Assembly: GCF_021025955.1 (NCBI RefSeq)
Contig: NZ_JAJNCL010000007.1
Span: 62,001 to 126,000, forward strand
Direction: 5' to 3'
Length of the DNA: 64,000 bases
From: Rhodococcus qingshengii
GTDB lineage: Bacteria; Actinomycetota; Actinomycetes; Mycobacteriales; Mycobacteriaceae
The notes under the pieces were generated by a model. It made no database searches, had not been told where the DNA came from, and worked only from the letters and a program-made list of their open reading frames with translations. A program made the position numbers and the translations under genes. This document shows positions 52,161 to 61,943 of the stretch, in pieces; position 1 is the first letter of the stretch, and every line of letters starts with the position of its first letter.

Positions 52161-52922
52161 GTGACTGGCGGCGCAAACCTCGACACCGTGCTGGGCAAGG
52201 CGGTGACGATCCTGCGGGCTTTTCGGGCCGACGACCACACATTGCCGCTGGCCGTCCTGGTTCAACGGACAGGACTGCACAAGGCGACGGTGCACCGCCT
52301 GGCCAACGAACTGGTCGCGAACCGGTTACTCGACCGTATCGACGGCGGTTACCGACTCAGCGGCGGTCTCTTCGAACTCGGCATGCTCGCCTCCCTCGAA
52401 CGTAGCCTCCTGGAGATGGCGATGCCGTTCCTCCAAGACTTGTACGAGCGGACCCACGAGACAGTCCACCTGGGGGTCCGTGACGGCCACGACGTCGTGT
52501 ACGTCGCGAAGATCGGCGGACATCGACAAGCCAACTCCCCGTCTCGGACCGGTGGCCGGATACCGCTGTACTGCACCGCGATCGGAAAGGCACTCCTGGC
52601 GTTCTCCGACACCGATTTTCGCCGCGAAGTGCTGTCGGAACCGATGACCAGGCGCACCCCGCACACAATTGTCGCGCCCGGCATTCTCAACACCCAACTG
52701 AACAGAGTGGTCGAGACCGGTATTGCGTTCGAGCGCGAGGAATCAGCGCCGGGTCTTGCGTGCGTTGCGGCGCCGGTATTCGGCACCAATGACAAACCCG
52801 TCGCCGCCATCAGCGTCACCGGTCCCACCAGCCGCTTCGTTCCCGAGAGCCAAGTGTCCTACGTGCGCGCCGCTGCCGAAGGGCTACACAGCACGATCGC
52901 TCGTCGCGAACGATTGCGGTGA
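52161..52922 (+). CDS. IclR-family transcriptional regulator
   Basis: 253 residues from GTG 52161. N-terminal winged helix (KAVTILRAFRADDHTLPLAV, LHKATVHRLANELVANRLL) and the IclR effector domain (GGRIPLYCTAIGKALLAF; ETGIAFEREESAPGLACVAAPVF). Divergent from and probably controlling the hydratase-dehydrogenase-aldolase operon; the effector is likely an aromatic ring-cleavage product. Its end overlaps the helicase remnant by 39 bp. Confidence 0.92.
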   Translation: MTGGANLDTVLGKAVTILRAFRADDHTLPLAVLVQRTGLHKATVHRLANELVANRLLDRIDGGYRLSGGLFELGMLASLERSLLEMAMPFLQDLYERTHETVHLGVRDGHDVVYVAKIGGHRQANSPSRTGGRIPLYCTAIGKALLAFSDTDFRREVLSEPMTRRTPHTIVAPGILNTQLNRVVETGIAFEREESAPGLACVAAPVFGTNDKPVAAISVTGPTSRFVPESQVSYVRAAAEGLHSTIARRERLR

Positions 52923-54985
52923 CCTCGCCGTCCCGAACTGGACGAGGCCGCTCAGGGCCTGCGGCAATAGCCCCTCGTGCAAGACGCCGAGACGTTGGGT
53001 GGCGCGGGTGAGGGCGACATAGAGTTCCGACGCGCCACGCGGACCGTCGGCGATGATTCGTTCCGGTTCCACCACGAGTACGGCATCGAACTCCAGACCC
53101 TTTGTTTCCGAAACCGGCACGGCGCCGGGCACATCCGCAGGTCCGATGACGATGCTCGTACCTTCGCGCCCAGTCTCGTCCTGATTGAATTCGTCGATGG
53201 CGGAGGCCAGTTCGTCGGCCGAGATCTGTTTGGACCACGGCGCCATCCCGCAGTCGCGGACGGACTCGGTGGTTGGACTCCCGGCGCGAACTCGGCGAGC
53301 AAGGCGGCGGCGACGCTCATGATCTCGGCCGGCGTGCGGTAGTTCACCGACAGTGATCGGTAGATCCAGCGACCGGGGACATACGGCTCCATCATCGTCG
53401 CCCACGAGCGGGCACCTGCAGGTGAACGTCGTTGCGCGAGATCACCTACCACCGTGAAGGACCGATCCGGACAACGGCGCATCAGGACGCGCCAATCCAT
53501 CTCGGACGGCTCTTGTGCCTCGTCGACGACGATATGCCGGTACGTCCAGTCTCTGTCTGCAGCAGCGCGTTCGGCGAGTTCCCGGGTATCGCGTTCGACG
53601 AAGCGGTCAGCCAGGTCCTCGGCGTACAGCATGTCCTGGGCGAGAAGGTGATCCTCGTCGTCCATCAGATCCTCGCGGCTGATCATCATGTCCAGCACGC
53701 CCGCTGCATACGCGGCCTCGTCGCGGCGTTCACGTTCGGCACTCTGGTCGACGGGCTTGTCCCGGCCGAGCATGTCCACCAACTCGTCGAGTAACGGAAC
53801 GTCCGAGACGGTCCAGGCGTCACCGTCCTGGCGAAGCAACTTCTCGTCCGCGCCTGCCGCGCGTAGTCGTGCCGGAGAAGTAAACAGCTGTGTCAGTAGC
53901 TCTTTCGCAGTCAGGATCGGCCAGAGTGTGTCGAGTGCCGCGGTAAACGCGCTGTTTTCCACCAGCTCTGCGGTCAGGTCCGTCCGCACTTGCTCCCAGG
54001 CTTCACGGTCACTGCGTGTCAACCACCCCTTGCCGATCCGCGATATCGCCCGTTCGGTCAGCGCCCAGATGAGGATTTCGGCGAACACAGCGCGAGCGTC
54101 GTTGTGGGGGAGTCCGCTCGAACGGGCTTCTTCTCGGGCCCAGTCCGCGGTTTCGGCGTCGATCCGCACTGTGACGTCCGCCAATTCCATCAACAGCGGG
54201 TCTCGGGCAGTCGCTGATGATCGGCAATCGCTGCACCGAGAACGTCCAGGATCTTCAGCGACCCCTTGAGTGCGGCGGCGGCAGGGGTGTCCTCGGCGGT
54301 GACGGCTAGCCCGGGAACGAGATCACCGGTGGTCATGAACACCACGTCTGACTCTCCCAGCGAGGGCAGTACGCGGCCGATGTGGTTCAAGAACGCCGGG
54401 TTCGGCCCGACCACGAGAACGCCGTGACGTTCCATCCGCGCTCGCTGCGTGTAGAGCAGGTAGGCGACGCGGTGCAAGGCGACGGCGGTCTTCCCGGTAC
54501 CCGGGCCACCCTCGATCACCAACACCCCGGGGTGCTCGAGACGGACGATGTCGTCCTGCTCGGCCTGGATCGTCGCCACGATGTCCCGCATTCCCTCACC
54601 GCGGGGTGCGTTGACTGCCGCAAGCAGGGCGGAGTCGCTGTGCTTCGTGTTCTACGCCGTCGGGGCGTCCGAGCGCCTCGTCGGTGAAATCGACCACGTG
54701 TCGACTCCGGGTGCGGAACTGACGGCGTCGACGCATGTTCTCCGGGTTGGCAGCGGTGGCAACGTAGAACGCGCGAGAGGTCGGCGCTCTCCAATCGAGC
54801 AGCACCGGTTCGTAGTCGTGGTCCGCATCGAGAAGGCCGATTCGGCCGATGTACGAAGTCTCACCCGACAGCGAGTCCAACCGGCCGAAGCACAGTCCGT
54901 TGTCGGCTACGTCCAGCCTTTTCACGTCTTTGGCGAGCGCGCGCACCTCGGCGTCGCCTTCCATGAGTGCTTCGCCGTTTCCGCG
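52884..54985 (-). pseudogene. helD: HelD-like superfamily I helicase, frameshifted and truncated
   Basis: Four segments in shifting frames rebuild a HelD-type protein: CFGRLDSLSGETSYIGRIG and VLLDWRAPTSRAFY (54985-54662); Walker A EGGPGTGKTAVALHRVAYLL (54591-54203); HIVVDEAQEPSEMDW and VVGDLAQR (54193-53275); KGLEFDAVLVVEPE and YVALTRATQRLGVLH (53270-52884). Frameshifts lie near 54648 (apparent 2-base loss), 54199 (one C lost) and 53271 (one base lost). The usual N-terminal coiled coil before 54985 is missing. HelD proteins free stalled RNA polymerase; some (HelR) confer rifamycin tolerance. Confidence 0.85.
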
Positions 54986-55144
54986 CAGAGCGATGTTGTA
55001 CCTGCTCGCTGCAGCTCCCGCCGGGACAGCCGAAAACAACGCCAGCCAGGTACTCGACAAGGCCGACCAATCAAATCTCAGCAGCGCGCTCTCGGCAGTG
55101 ACCTCGATCGCCAACACCGCGAGGACGCTCGCAAGCAAAGGCTC

Positions 55145-55584
55145 CACGACGAGGAACATTCCTATGAGGCCGCGCGGATTGCGGCGACCATGCGCGGGGC
55201 CCTGATTGATCGGGGTGAGTCGTTCATCGCCGAGACGGTATTTTCGCATCCGTCGAAATTGGAGTTGATCGACCGTGCGCGCCAGGCCGGTTTCGTTGTC
55301 GTGCTGCACGTGGTCCTGGTTCCGGTCGAGTTGTCGGTCGCTCGTGTTGCCGGGTGGGTTGTCGAGGGTGGGCATTCGGTCCTGAGGTGAAGATTCGAGA
55401 GCGATTTGAGCGGCTATGGTCGCTGGTCGTCGACGCGATTGATCGGTCCGACCACGCGACCGTATACGACAACGCCGCCCCGGATGTCACGCGCATCGTT
55501 GCTCGGTTCGTCGACGGCGATCCGGTCGGCGAGATTACCTGGCCAGCATGGACTCCGGTCGAGTTCCTGAGAGCGCAGAAGTAG
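55145..55584 (+). pseudogene. Zeta-toxin-like kinase, 5'-truncated and frameshifted
   Basis: Plus-strand frame from about 55150 reads EHSYEAARIAATMRGALIDR, then AETVFSHPSKLELIDRARQA and VVVLHVVLVPVELSVARV, the core of zeta-toxin-like P-loop kinases. Near 55383 one C is lost (the frame stops), and the next frame continues VKIRERFERLWSLVVDAI and ATVYDN to 55584. The N-terminus with the Walker A loop is absent. Confidence 0.75.
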
Positions 55585-55814
55585 GTTTTCGATCCCGGCC
55601 GACGCTCAGCGACAGTGACGGCGCATATCTTTGTGTGGCTTCCAGGTACTCGCCGAATCGAAGAAGCAGATCCTCGCGCCCCTCGATACCGCCTCTTCGA
55701 TCTTGAGCGGGCAACGCTGACCAGACCTGTTTTGCGTGTCTGACACGACGAAACCGCTGGCCTCCTGAAATCTGAATGTTGCGACGCATTCGGATACAAC
55801 GGAGAACCAGAGGC

Positions 55815-56740
55815 ATGGTCGATGCTACGACATTGCTGTTCGGGCTACCTGGACTGCAGGGGATCAACGTGACCCGACACGACGACGGCACACCAATAAT
55901 CGACACGGTCGCCGACGAAGTCCTCGCCGGAGCCTGCCCAGGATGTGGGGTCTTCTCCATCTCGGTCAAGCAACACACGACGAGCACACCGAAAGCCATC
56001 CCCTACGGTGATGATCGAATAGTTTTGCGCTGGAACAAAACCCGCTGCAGATGCCGAGAGGATTACTGCCAGCGCGCAACCTTCACCGACGCCATCGAAC
56101 AGATACCGCCGCGGGCTCGGACAACCGGCCGACTCCGCACCCAGATGGGTGCCGCGATCGGCGACGGCGCCCGCTCCGCCACCGAGGTCGCCGCCACCCA
56201 TTTCGTGTCCTGGCCGACCGCGCACCGGGCGTTCATCGCCCACGCAAATGCGCGACTGACCGAACCCGTGCCGGTGCGAGCGCTCGGCATCGATGAGACA
56301 CGTCGCGGTAAGCCCAGGTGGGAGCACTGTAAGGACACCGGAAAATGGGTACGAGTCGATCCGTGGGACACCGGGTTCGTCGACCTGTCCGGGGATCAGG
56401 GAATCCTCGGGCAAGCCGAAGGCCGCACTTCCAAGACGGTGATCGACTGGCTCCTCGCCCGCACACCTGAGTTCCGCGAGGCAATCGAGTACGTCGCGAT
56501 CGATCCGGCCGCGGCCTACGCGAAAGCAGTACTCACACCGGGACTACTGCCGAACGCGACCTTGGTGGTCGACCATTTTCACCTCGTGCAGCTTGGAACG
56601 CGGCGGTGACGAAGGTCCGCCGGCGGGTCACGTGGGATCTCAAGGACCGCCGCGGCGGCAAAATCGACCCCGAATGGGCCAACCGAAAAAGCTGCTGACC
56701 GGTCGGGAACGATTGTCGCACAAGAACTTGTCTAATGTGC
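55815..56740 (+). mobile_element. ISL3-family transposase remnant
   Basis: ATG 55815 opens a zinc-finger-like ISL3 N-terminus (CPGCGVF, KTRCRCRED), then the helix-turn-helix and the DDE start (ALGIDETRRGKPRW; YVAIDPAAAYAKAV; VVDHFHLVQL). A frameshift near 56600 moves the frame (VRRRVTWDLKDRRGGKIDPEWANRK), and a second near 56690 moves it again (LLTGRERLSHKNLS). It then ends at the junction with IS481 sequence. The last third of the transposase is missing. Inactive. Confidence 0.85.
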
Positions 56741-57106
56741 ACCGAGGCCAGAGACAACGAAACCGCCGCGACAGCCATCGATTTCATGAACAACGCCCGA
56801 GTCTTCTTCGCCGCGCACGGCATCAACCGGATCGAGCGCGTGATCGCCGACAACGGATCATGATACCGGGCAGCGGATTTCACGTCTTCGCTCGGAAACT
56901 CGCGACACCAACGGATCAGGCCGTACACTCCGAAACGCAATGGGAAAGTAGAACGGTACAACCATATCTTCGCCGGAGAACTGCTCTACTCCCGCGAGTA
57001 CACCAGCGAGGAGCAATGACGCACCGCCGTCGAGATCTGGAATGTTCACTACAACTATCACCGACCACATTCAGCACGCGGAGGACGATCGCCCGCCGCT
57101 ACATGA
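56741..57106 (+). mobile_element. IS481-family transposase 3' remnant
   Basis: In one frame: AIDFMNNARVFFAAHGINRI, VIADNGS-stop-YRAADF, IRPYTPKRNGKVERYNHIFA, stop after SEEQ, then VEIWNVHYNYHRPHSARGGR. This is the integrase core of IS481 transposases (DNGS and the E of KVERYN). TGA codons at 56861 and 57017 are nonsense mutations. The 5' half is gone, and the end meets the stop codon of the mce ATPase gene (8-bp overlap). Confidence 0.85.
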
Positions 57107-58154
57107 TGGCAGTGGTCAGCCTCGGGAGGGATTTGGTTTCGTAAGGGCGACTTTCCGTACTGTGCCGTCCTTCCGACTTCAGGGATTCGCTGATCGCAAT
57201 CTGGGCGGGTGCAGGCAGGGTGTGCATGATTCCCTCGACGCGATTCTGTCTGCGGGTGACAGCGGTTCGGAAGGGTCGTCCAGGGGTCGGTTGCAGCTGT
57301 GGCACCACACCACGTACGTCCTCGTCGGTACCGCCGTCACTGTGGCCGGCGTCGATCATCGCCTGCTCCTGGGACATCTGCGCCTCGTCCTTCTCCTCGC
57401 TCATCCCGATGGGGCCGATGCGACGACCGTTGAGGAACTGCTCGACTACCGGCTCGTCCGAGGTGAGGAGGACCTCGCGGGGCCCGAACATGACAAGTTC
57501 CTTGCGGAAGAGCATCCCGATGTTGTCGGGGACCGTGCGGGCCAGTTGAATATTGTGCGTCACAATGAGAATGGTGGCATCGGTCTCGGCGTTGATGTCG
57601 ATCAGCTGTTGCGAGAGGTACGCGGTTCGCACCGGATCGAGACCCGAATCGGGCTCGTCGCACAGAATGATCTGCGGATCGAGAACCAGTGCTCGTGCCA
57701 ACCCTGCTCGTTTGCGCATACCGCCGGAGATCTCGCCGGGCAGTTTGTCCTCTGCACCGGTCAATCCGACCATGTCCAGTTTTTCCATGACGACTTTGCG
57801 GACGTCGATTTCGGATTTCCGGGTGTGCTCACGCAGCGGGAATGCCACGTTGTCATAGAGATTCATCGATCCGAACAGCGCGCCGTCCTGGAACAGGACT
57901 CCGAACAATTTGCGGATCTCGTACAGTTCCTTGCTCGAACACGACAGGATGTCGGTGCCGTCGATGATGATCGCCCCCGACTCGGGGCGAAGCAATCCGA
58001 TGAGCGACTTGAGAAACACCGACTTGCCGGTGCCAGAAGGACCGAGGAGAACGCTCACCTCTCCACGGGGCAGCGTCAGTGTGACGTCTCGCCAAATTGC
58101 TTGTGAACCAAAGGATTTTGTGAGCCCATCCACTGATATTTCTACGCCGGCCAT
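57099..58154 (-). CDS. mceG: Mce transporter ATPase (MceG/MlaF-type)
   Basis: 351 residues. Walker A GPSGTGKS, Q-loop LFQDG, signature SGGMRKR, Walker B IILCDEPDSGLDP, switch His in THN. The DEPDSGLDP wording is typical of Mce/Mla ATPases. A tail of about 100 residues follows the ABC domain. It powers lipid/steroid import by the MCE complex. Here it sits at the 3' end of the mce operon rather than unlinked as in M. tuberculosis. The last codons border an IS481 remnant, so the extreme C-terminus may have been altered. Confidence 0.92.
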   Translation of the reverse strand: MAGVEISVDGLTKSFGSQAIWRDVTLTLPRGEVSVLLGPSGTGKSVFLKSLIGLLRPESGAIIIDGTDILSCSSKELYEIRKLFGVLFQDGALFGSMNLYDNVAFPLREHTRKSEIDVRKVVMEKLDMVGLTGAEDKLPGEISGGMRKRAGLARALVLDPQIILCDEPDSGLDPVRTAYLSQQLIDINAETDATILIVTHNIQLARTVPDNIGMLFRKELVMFGPREVLLTSDEPVVEQFLNGRRIGPIGMSEEKDEAQMSQEQAMIDAGHSDGGTDEDVRGVVPQLQPTPGRPFRTAVTRRQNRVEGIMHTLPAPAQIAISESLKSEGRHSTESRPYETKSLPRLTTAIM

Positions 58155-58226
58155 TGTTCCTCCGAGAGTTCCGTATTGTTCGAAATGTAGTCGTGTGGGG
58201 TGCCGAATGTTGCCGCGCCGGTGGGG

Positions 58227-58829
58227 TTACACCGGTTGCAGACCCGAGATCAACCAGTTCCCGTCCACCTTCTGCAGGTCTACGCGCACCCGGCTGGAAT
58301 CGAGTTTGGGTGTCGAGGATTCGGTGGTGGTAGTGCTCTGATTGAGGAACATGAGAACGGTCACCGCGTCGGGGGTGGCGCTCACCACCGAGTTGGCGGC
58401 CACGGACGCAGCGGTGGTGATCCCCAATTGCTTGGCGGGCGGGATGATCGACTGCTGTGTCAGATTGACGAATTGAGTCTTGAAGTCACTTGTCAGATGG
58501 CCGGCCGCGGCGGACAGATCGGCGTCGATCGAATCCGCATTGTAGGACAGTATTTTCGGCACGTTGATGTTAGCCGCATCGAGCGCGTCCACCTTTGCCG
58601 ACGAGACCAGGCTGTCGGTGCGCAATTCCATGCCGAGCAGCACAACCGTCGCACTCAGCGCGGCGGCAACCACACCGAGCGGGATCAGTACGGTCGAGCG
58701 CCGACGTGCGCTCCACCTGTCGACTCGATCAGCGGTGCGGGAGAATCGTCCGCGCCTGACCGGAATCGGTTGGGGCGCAGTAGTCGACGCTACTTCGGCT
58801 GCCAGGACGGTGGTGTCGGTGGTTGTCAT
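58227..58829 (-). CDS. Mce-associated membrane protein (Mas)
   Basis: 200 residues. Basic cytoplasmic N-terminus, one membrane segment (STVLIPLGVVAAALSATVVLL), then an extracytoplasmic NTF2-like domain (LTSDFKTQFVNLTQQSII; VDLQKVDGNWLISGLQPV). It stabilises or assembles the Mce complex. Overlaps the preceding Mas gene by 4 bp. Confidence 0.88.
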   Translation of the reverse strand: MTTTDTTVLAAEVASTTAPQPIPVRRGRFSRTADRVDRWSARRRSTVLIPLGVVAAALSATVVLLGMELRTDSLVSSAKVDALDAANINVPKILSYNADSIDADLSAAAGHLTSDFKTQFVNLTQQSIIPPAKQLGITTAASVAANSVVSATPDAVTVLMFLNQSTTTTESSTPKLDSSRVRVDLQKVDGNWLISGLQPV

Positions 58830-59419
58830 GATACGAACTCCACATCTGATACGAGCCAGGCATCGCCTGAGTGCTCGAGGCTGGCCATCATTCGGTACAC
58901 GCGCGCTTCACCCTGCGGCGCATCGAGATTCTTCACCACGGACGCCACAGCCACGAGTACCTGGGCGTTGTCGTCGTCGACGCGAACCAGACCGGCTTCC
59001 TTCACTTCGCCGGTCGAGCCGACCTCGCCGCGTTGGAGTACCTCGCGGAAGCTGCCTGACGAATCCGCGAACTGTTGACGGAAGGCTCCGCTCGTTCCCT
59101 GCAGGATTCGGTCGATGTCTGCGTCGGCGGAATTGAAGTCGAGGGTGGTCAGGTTGACCACCACCTGCTTGGCCGTGTCCACGACAAGGGCGTCGCGGCG
59201 ATCGGCACCGGCGTTAGCGCGAACAGAGAACATCATGACGATCACCGCCGTGATCAGTCCGATCACCAGTACCGACACGGCGGCGACGGCGAAGAAGGTG
59301 TGACGGGTGGGCGAGGAGTCCAGATCGCCGCGCTGATCCGTGTTCTTGGTGTCGGCAGTGCCCGCGGTGTCTTCTGCCGCCGTCATGCTTCCAGTGGTCC
59401 GGTCAAGAGTTCTTCCCAT
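58826..59419 (-). CDS. Mce-associated membrane protein (Mas)
   Basis: 197 residues from ATG 59419, which has AAGGAG eight bases upstream; the start lies 37 bp inside the end of mceF. One membrane segment (TFFAVAAVSVLVIGLITAVI), then LTTLDFNSADADIDRILQGT and a final SGDAWLVSDVEFV, the Mas/NTF2-like pattern. Second Mas in tandem with the 58227 gene. Confidence 0.88.
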   Translation of the reverse strand: MGRTLDRTTGSMTAAEDTAGTADTKNTDQRGDLDSSPTRHTFFAVAAVSVLVIGLITAVIVMMFSVRANAGADRRDALVVDTAKQVVVNLTTLDFNSADADIDRILQGTSGAFRQQFADSSGSFREVLQRGEVGSTGEVKEAGLVRVDDDNAQVLVAVASVVKNLDAPQGEARVYRMMASLEHSGDAWLVSDVEFVS

Positions 59420-60840
59420 CTCGAGGTCTCCTTCTTCGGTGATGTAGTGGCAAGCGAAGCGACGGTGTAACTTTGACCGCCTGGTGCGATGAAAGCACCG
59501 GTAGTGGGGTTGTACGGAATGGGTACGGCGGCGGTGGTGAGCGGCGCTTCGGAGGCTGCAGGTGCCGCGTTGTTCGTGTGGATCGACTTGGGGGATACAT
59601 ACCGGTCGAAGGAGCCGACGGGGGAGGACAACATGCCCTGCCACGTGGACGGCGCCCCGCCCGGACAATCGGCGACGAACTTGGTGTGGATCGCCGGATT
59701 CGACACGCAGGCAATGTTGCGGGAACCGCGAACGCCGCGAGGATCGTTCTGCGGAAGTGAGCAGCTGCCTTCGTGATTGGTTGGCTCCGGAGTCAGATCG
59801 AGAGGATCACGACGCTGTGTACCTTGGTAACCTTCTGTGCAGGTCAGTGGACCGAAGGTGTCGAGCAACTTCACATCCAGCGGTGCCTGGGCGACCATCG
59901 TGTCGTCGGTGAGTTGAAAGTCCTGATTCTGAACACTGAAGTTCAAGGACGCGGACACCGCCGGGTAGATCACCAAAATCTGCTGTAGACCGGGAACGTT
60001 GACTCGAAGAACCTGCCCGACGCTCTGGAGGTCGGCCAGTAAGGTCGGCATCGTCGGGGTCAGTCCGGTGAGCAGTGATCCCGTGGTGTCGGCAAATCCG
60101 GCGCCTGTGTCGAGAACATCTCGAAGGTAGTCGTCACTGCGGGCGAGCTGCTGGGTGAAGGAAGCCAAATCCCGAGTGGACGATTTGAGATCGTCGGCCA
60201 CCGTGTTGCCGGTTGCCAGCAGAGTTTCACCGTCGTCGATCAGAGTGATGGTTTGTCCGAGATCTGCGTTCGCGAGGCGGACCAGCTCGTTGGACGATTC
60301 GATCAGCGAACCGAGCTGCGATCCGGCGTCGTTGAGCGCCAGGGAGCTTTCGTCGAGCGTCTCTTGCAAGGCGCCGGACGGGACGGCGGCCAGAAGCGAA
60401 TGCACGTTGTCGAGTAGCGTGCCTGCGGATGTCGGTACGGAGGTGCGGCTCATCTCGATGGTGCTGCCAGAGGCCAGATACGGTCCGTCGCTGGAATAGG
60501 GGATCAGATCGACGTACTGCTCGCCGATCGCGGAGACGCTCTTGATTGCGGCGCTCGTGTCGGCGGGAACCGGTTGATCGGACTTGAGTTGAAGTGTGAT
60601 CGCGACGCCGTCGTCGGTCAGATCGATCGATTCGACCGTGCCGATGTCGGCTCCGCGGTAGGTGACTATCGCATTGTCGTAGATTCCCGATCCGTCACTG
60701 AAATGCGCGGTGACCGAGTACATTCCAATTCCCGTTGTCCGTTGCAGGCCGGAGTAGTTGAACCCGGCGTACAACAGGCTGGACACGGTCAGGACGGCGA
60801 AGATGCTCAGCTGTGTTTTGACCAGGCGTGATTTGTGCAT
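59383..60840 (-). CDS. mceF: MCE family protein MceF
   Basis: 485 residues. An N-terminal membrane segment, the MCE domain (YSVTAHFSDGSGIYDNAIVT and YRGADIGTVESIDLTDDGV), a helical channel-forming region with coiled-coil character (residues about 150-270), and a long Pro/Ala-rich C-terminal tail. It is the sixth subunit of the hetero-hexameric lipid importer spanning the envelope. Its start shares one base with the mceE stop. Confidence 0.92.
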   Translation of the reverse strand: MHKSRLVKTQLSIFAVLTVSSLLYAGFNYSGLQRTTGIGMYSVTAHFSDGSGIYDNAIVTYRGADIGTVESIDLTDDGVAITLQLKSDQPVPADTSAAIKSVSAIGEQYVDLIPYSSDGPYLASGSTIEMSRTSVPTSAGTLLDNVHSLLAAVPSGALQETLDESSLALNDAGSQLGSLIESSNELVRLANADLGQTITLIDDGETLLATGNTVADDLKSSTRDLASFTQQLARSDDYLRDVLDTGAGFADTTGSLLTGLTPTMPTLLADLQSVGQVLRVNVPGLQQILVIYPAVSASLNFSVQNQDFQLTDDTMVAQAPLDVKLLDTFGPLTCTEGYQGTQRRDPLDLTPEPTNHEGSCSLPQNDPRGVRGSRNIACVSNPAIHTKFVADCPGGAPSTWQGMLSSPVGSFDRYVSPKSIHTNNAAPAASEAPLTTAAVPIPYNPTTGAFIAPGGQSYTVASLATTSPKKETSRWEELLTGPLEA

Positions 60841-61943
60841 CAGTTTCCTTCCCCTCGGGCGGGGAGTGTCGGAGCGAGAAAGGGATTGGCTGCTTGGGTC
60901 GAAGAGAAGATGCTCTCGGCGATGCCCTTGGGGATGCTCGGGAGGATCTTGTTCACGACGCCGTTGGCGCTCAGATCGACGGTCAGGTAGAGGTTGACGA
61001 AGTCGCCTCGCACCGTGCGGTCGATGGTGGACACCGGAAACGGAACGGTGAGCATGAGATCGAGTGCATCGGGCAGATTCGTCCCGGAAGCTGCCAGTTC
61101 GGTGAGAACCGGCGCAAGGTTCCGCAGGTCGGTGACGAGATCGTCACTGCTACTCGAGAGAACTTGGTCGGCGACGGCGCCGAAGTGCCCGAGGCTGTCG
61201 AGCATGCCGGTGAGTTGGGTCTGCTGCTCGGCCAGTACTCCGAGCGCCGGCGTGATTGTCGTGAGTCCCGTGTCGATCGTGGCGGTTTGAGCGCCGAGGG
61301 TGGCAGACAGTCGGTCGACGTTGTCGATCGCACGCACGATGTTGTCGCGTTGCTCGTTGAGTCCACCGACGAAAACCTGCAGGTTGCCGATCAGGCTGCG
61401 CAGTTCTTCCTGGCGTCCGTCCATTACGTTGTTCAATTCGGTGGTGATGGTCTGTAGTTGCTGCAGTCCGCCACCGTTGAGAACAGCCGACAGCGCCGAG
61501 AGGACCTGGTCCGTCGACGGATACTCGTCGGTGTTGTCGAGTCGGATGGTGTCGCCGTTGCGGAGTGGTCGGCTGGTATCGGCACCGTCCGGGACAGCCA
61601 GTTCGAGATATTGCGCGCCGAGGATACTGGTCTGCCCCAGTGTCGCCGAAACGGTAGCGGGTAGAGCCGCACTGGAATTGAGCTCGACGGTGAGTTTCGC
61701 ATTCCAATCGTCGATCTCGACGCGTCGAATGGCGCCGACATTGACGTTGCCTGCCTTGACCACCGAGTTGTTGACCAGATTCTGGATGTCCTTCATCTCG
61801 ACGGTCACTTCGATCGTGTCGCCGCTGAGCGCCGTTCCCGGCAACGGTAACGAGTTGACGCCGTCGAAGCGGCAACCACTCAGTACCAGCATCGTGGTGG
61901 TCGCTGCGGTTGCGAGGTACAGCGCCTTCTTCACGTCGATCAT
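60840..61943 (-). CDS. mceE: MCE family lipoprotein MceE
   Basis: 367 residues. Signal peptide with lipobox LVLSGC, then FDGVNSLPLPG, the constant opening of MceE/LprK. MCE domain (DTIEVTVEMKDIQNLVNNSV; GQTSILGAQYLELAVP) and helical region. It anchors the assembly through its lipid. Overlaps mceD by 4 bp. Confidence 0.93.
   Translation of the reverse strand: MIDVKKALYLATAATTTMLVLSGCRFDGVNSLPLPGTALSGDTIEVTVEMKDIQNLVNNSVVKAGNVNVGAIRRVEIDDWNAKLTVELNSSAALPATVSATLGQTSILGAQYLELAVPDGADTSRPLRNGDTIRLDNTDEYPSTDQVLSALSAVLNGGGLQQLQTITTELNNVMDGRQEELRSLIGNLQVFVGGLNEQRDNIVRAIDNVDRLSATLGAQTATIDTGLTTITPALGVLAEQQTQLTGMLDSLGHFGAVADQVLSSSSDDLVTDLRNLAPVLTELAASGTNLPDALDLMLTVPFPVSTIDRTVRGDFVNLYLTVDLSANGVVNKILPSIPKGIAESIFSSTQAANPFLAPTLPARGEGN

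Noticed and set aside
57042-58106. 354-residue plus frame opposite the mce ATPase
   Set aside because: Shadow of an ABC ATPase with all motifs on the minus strand.
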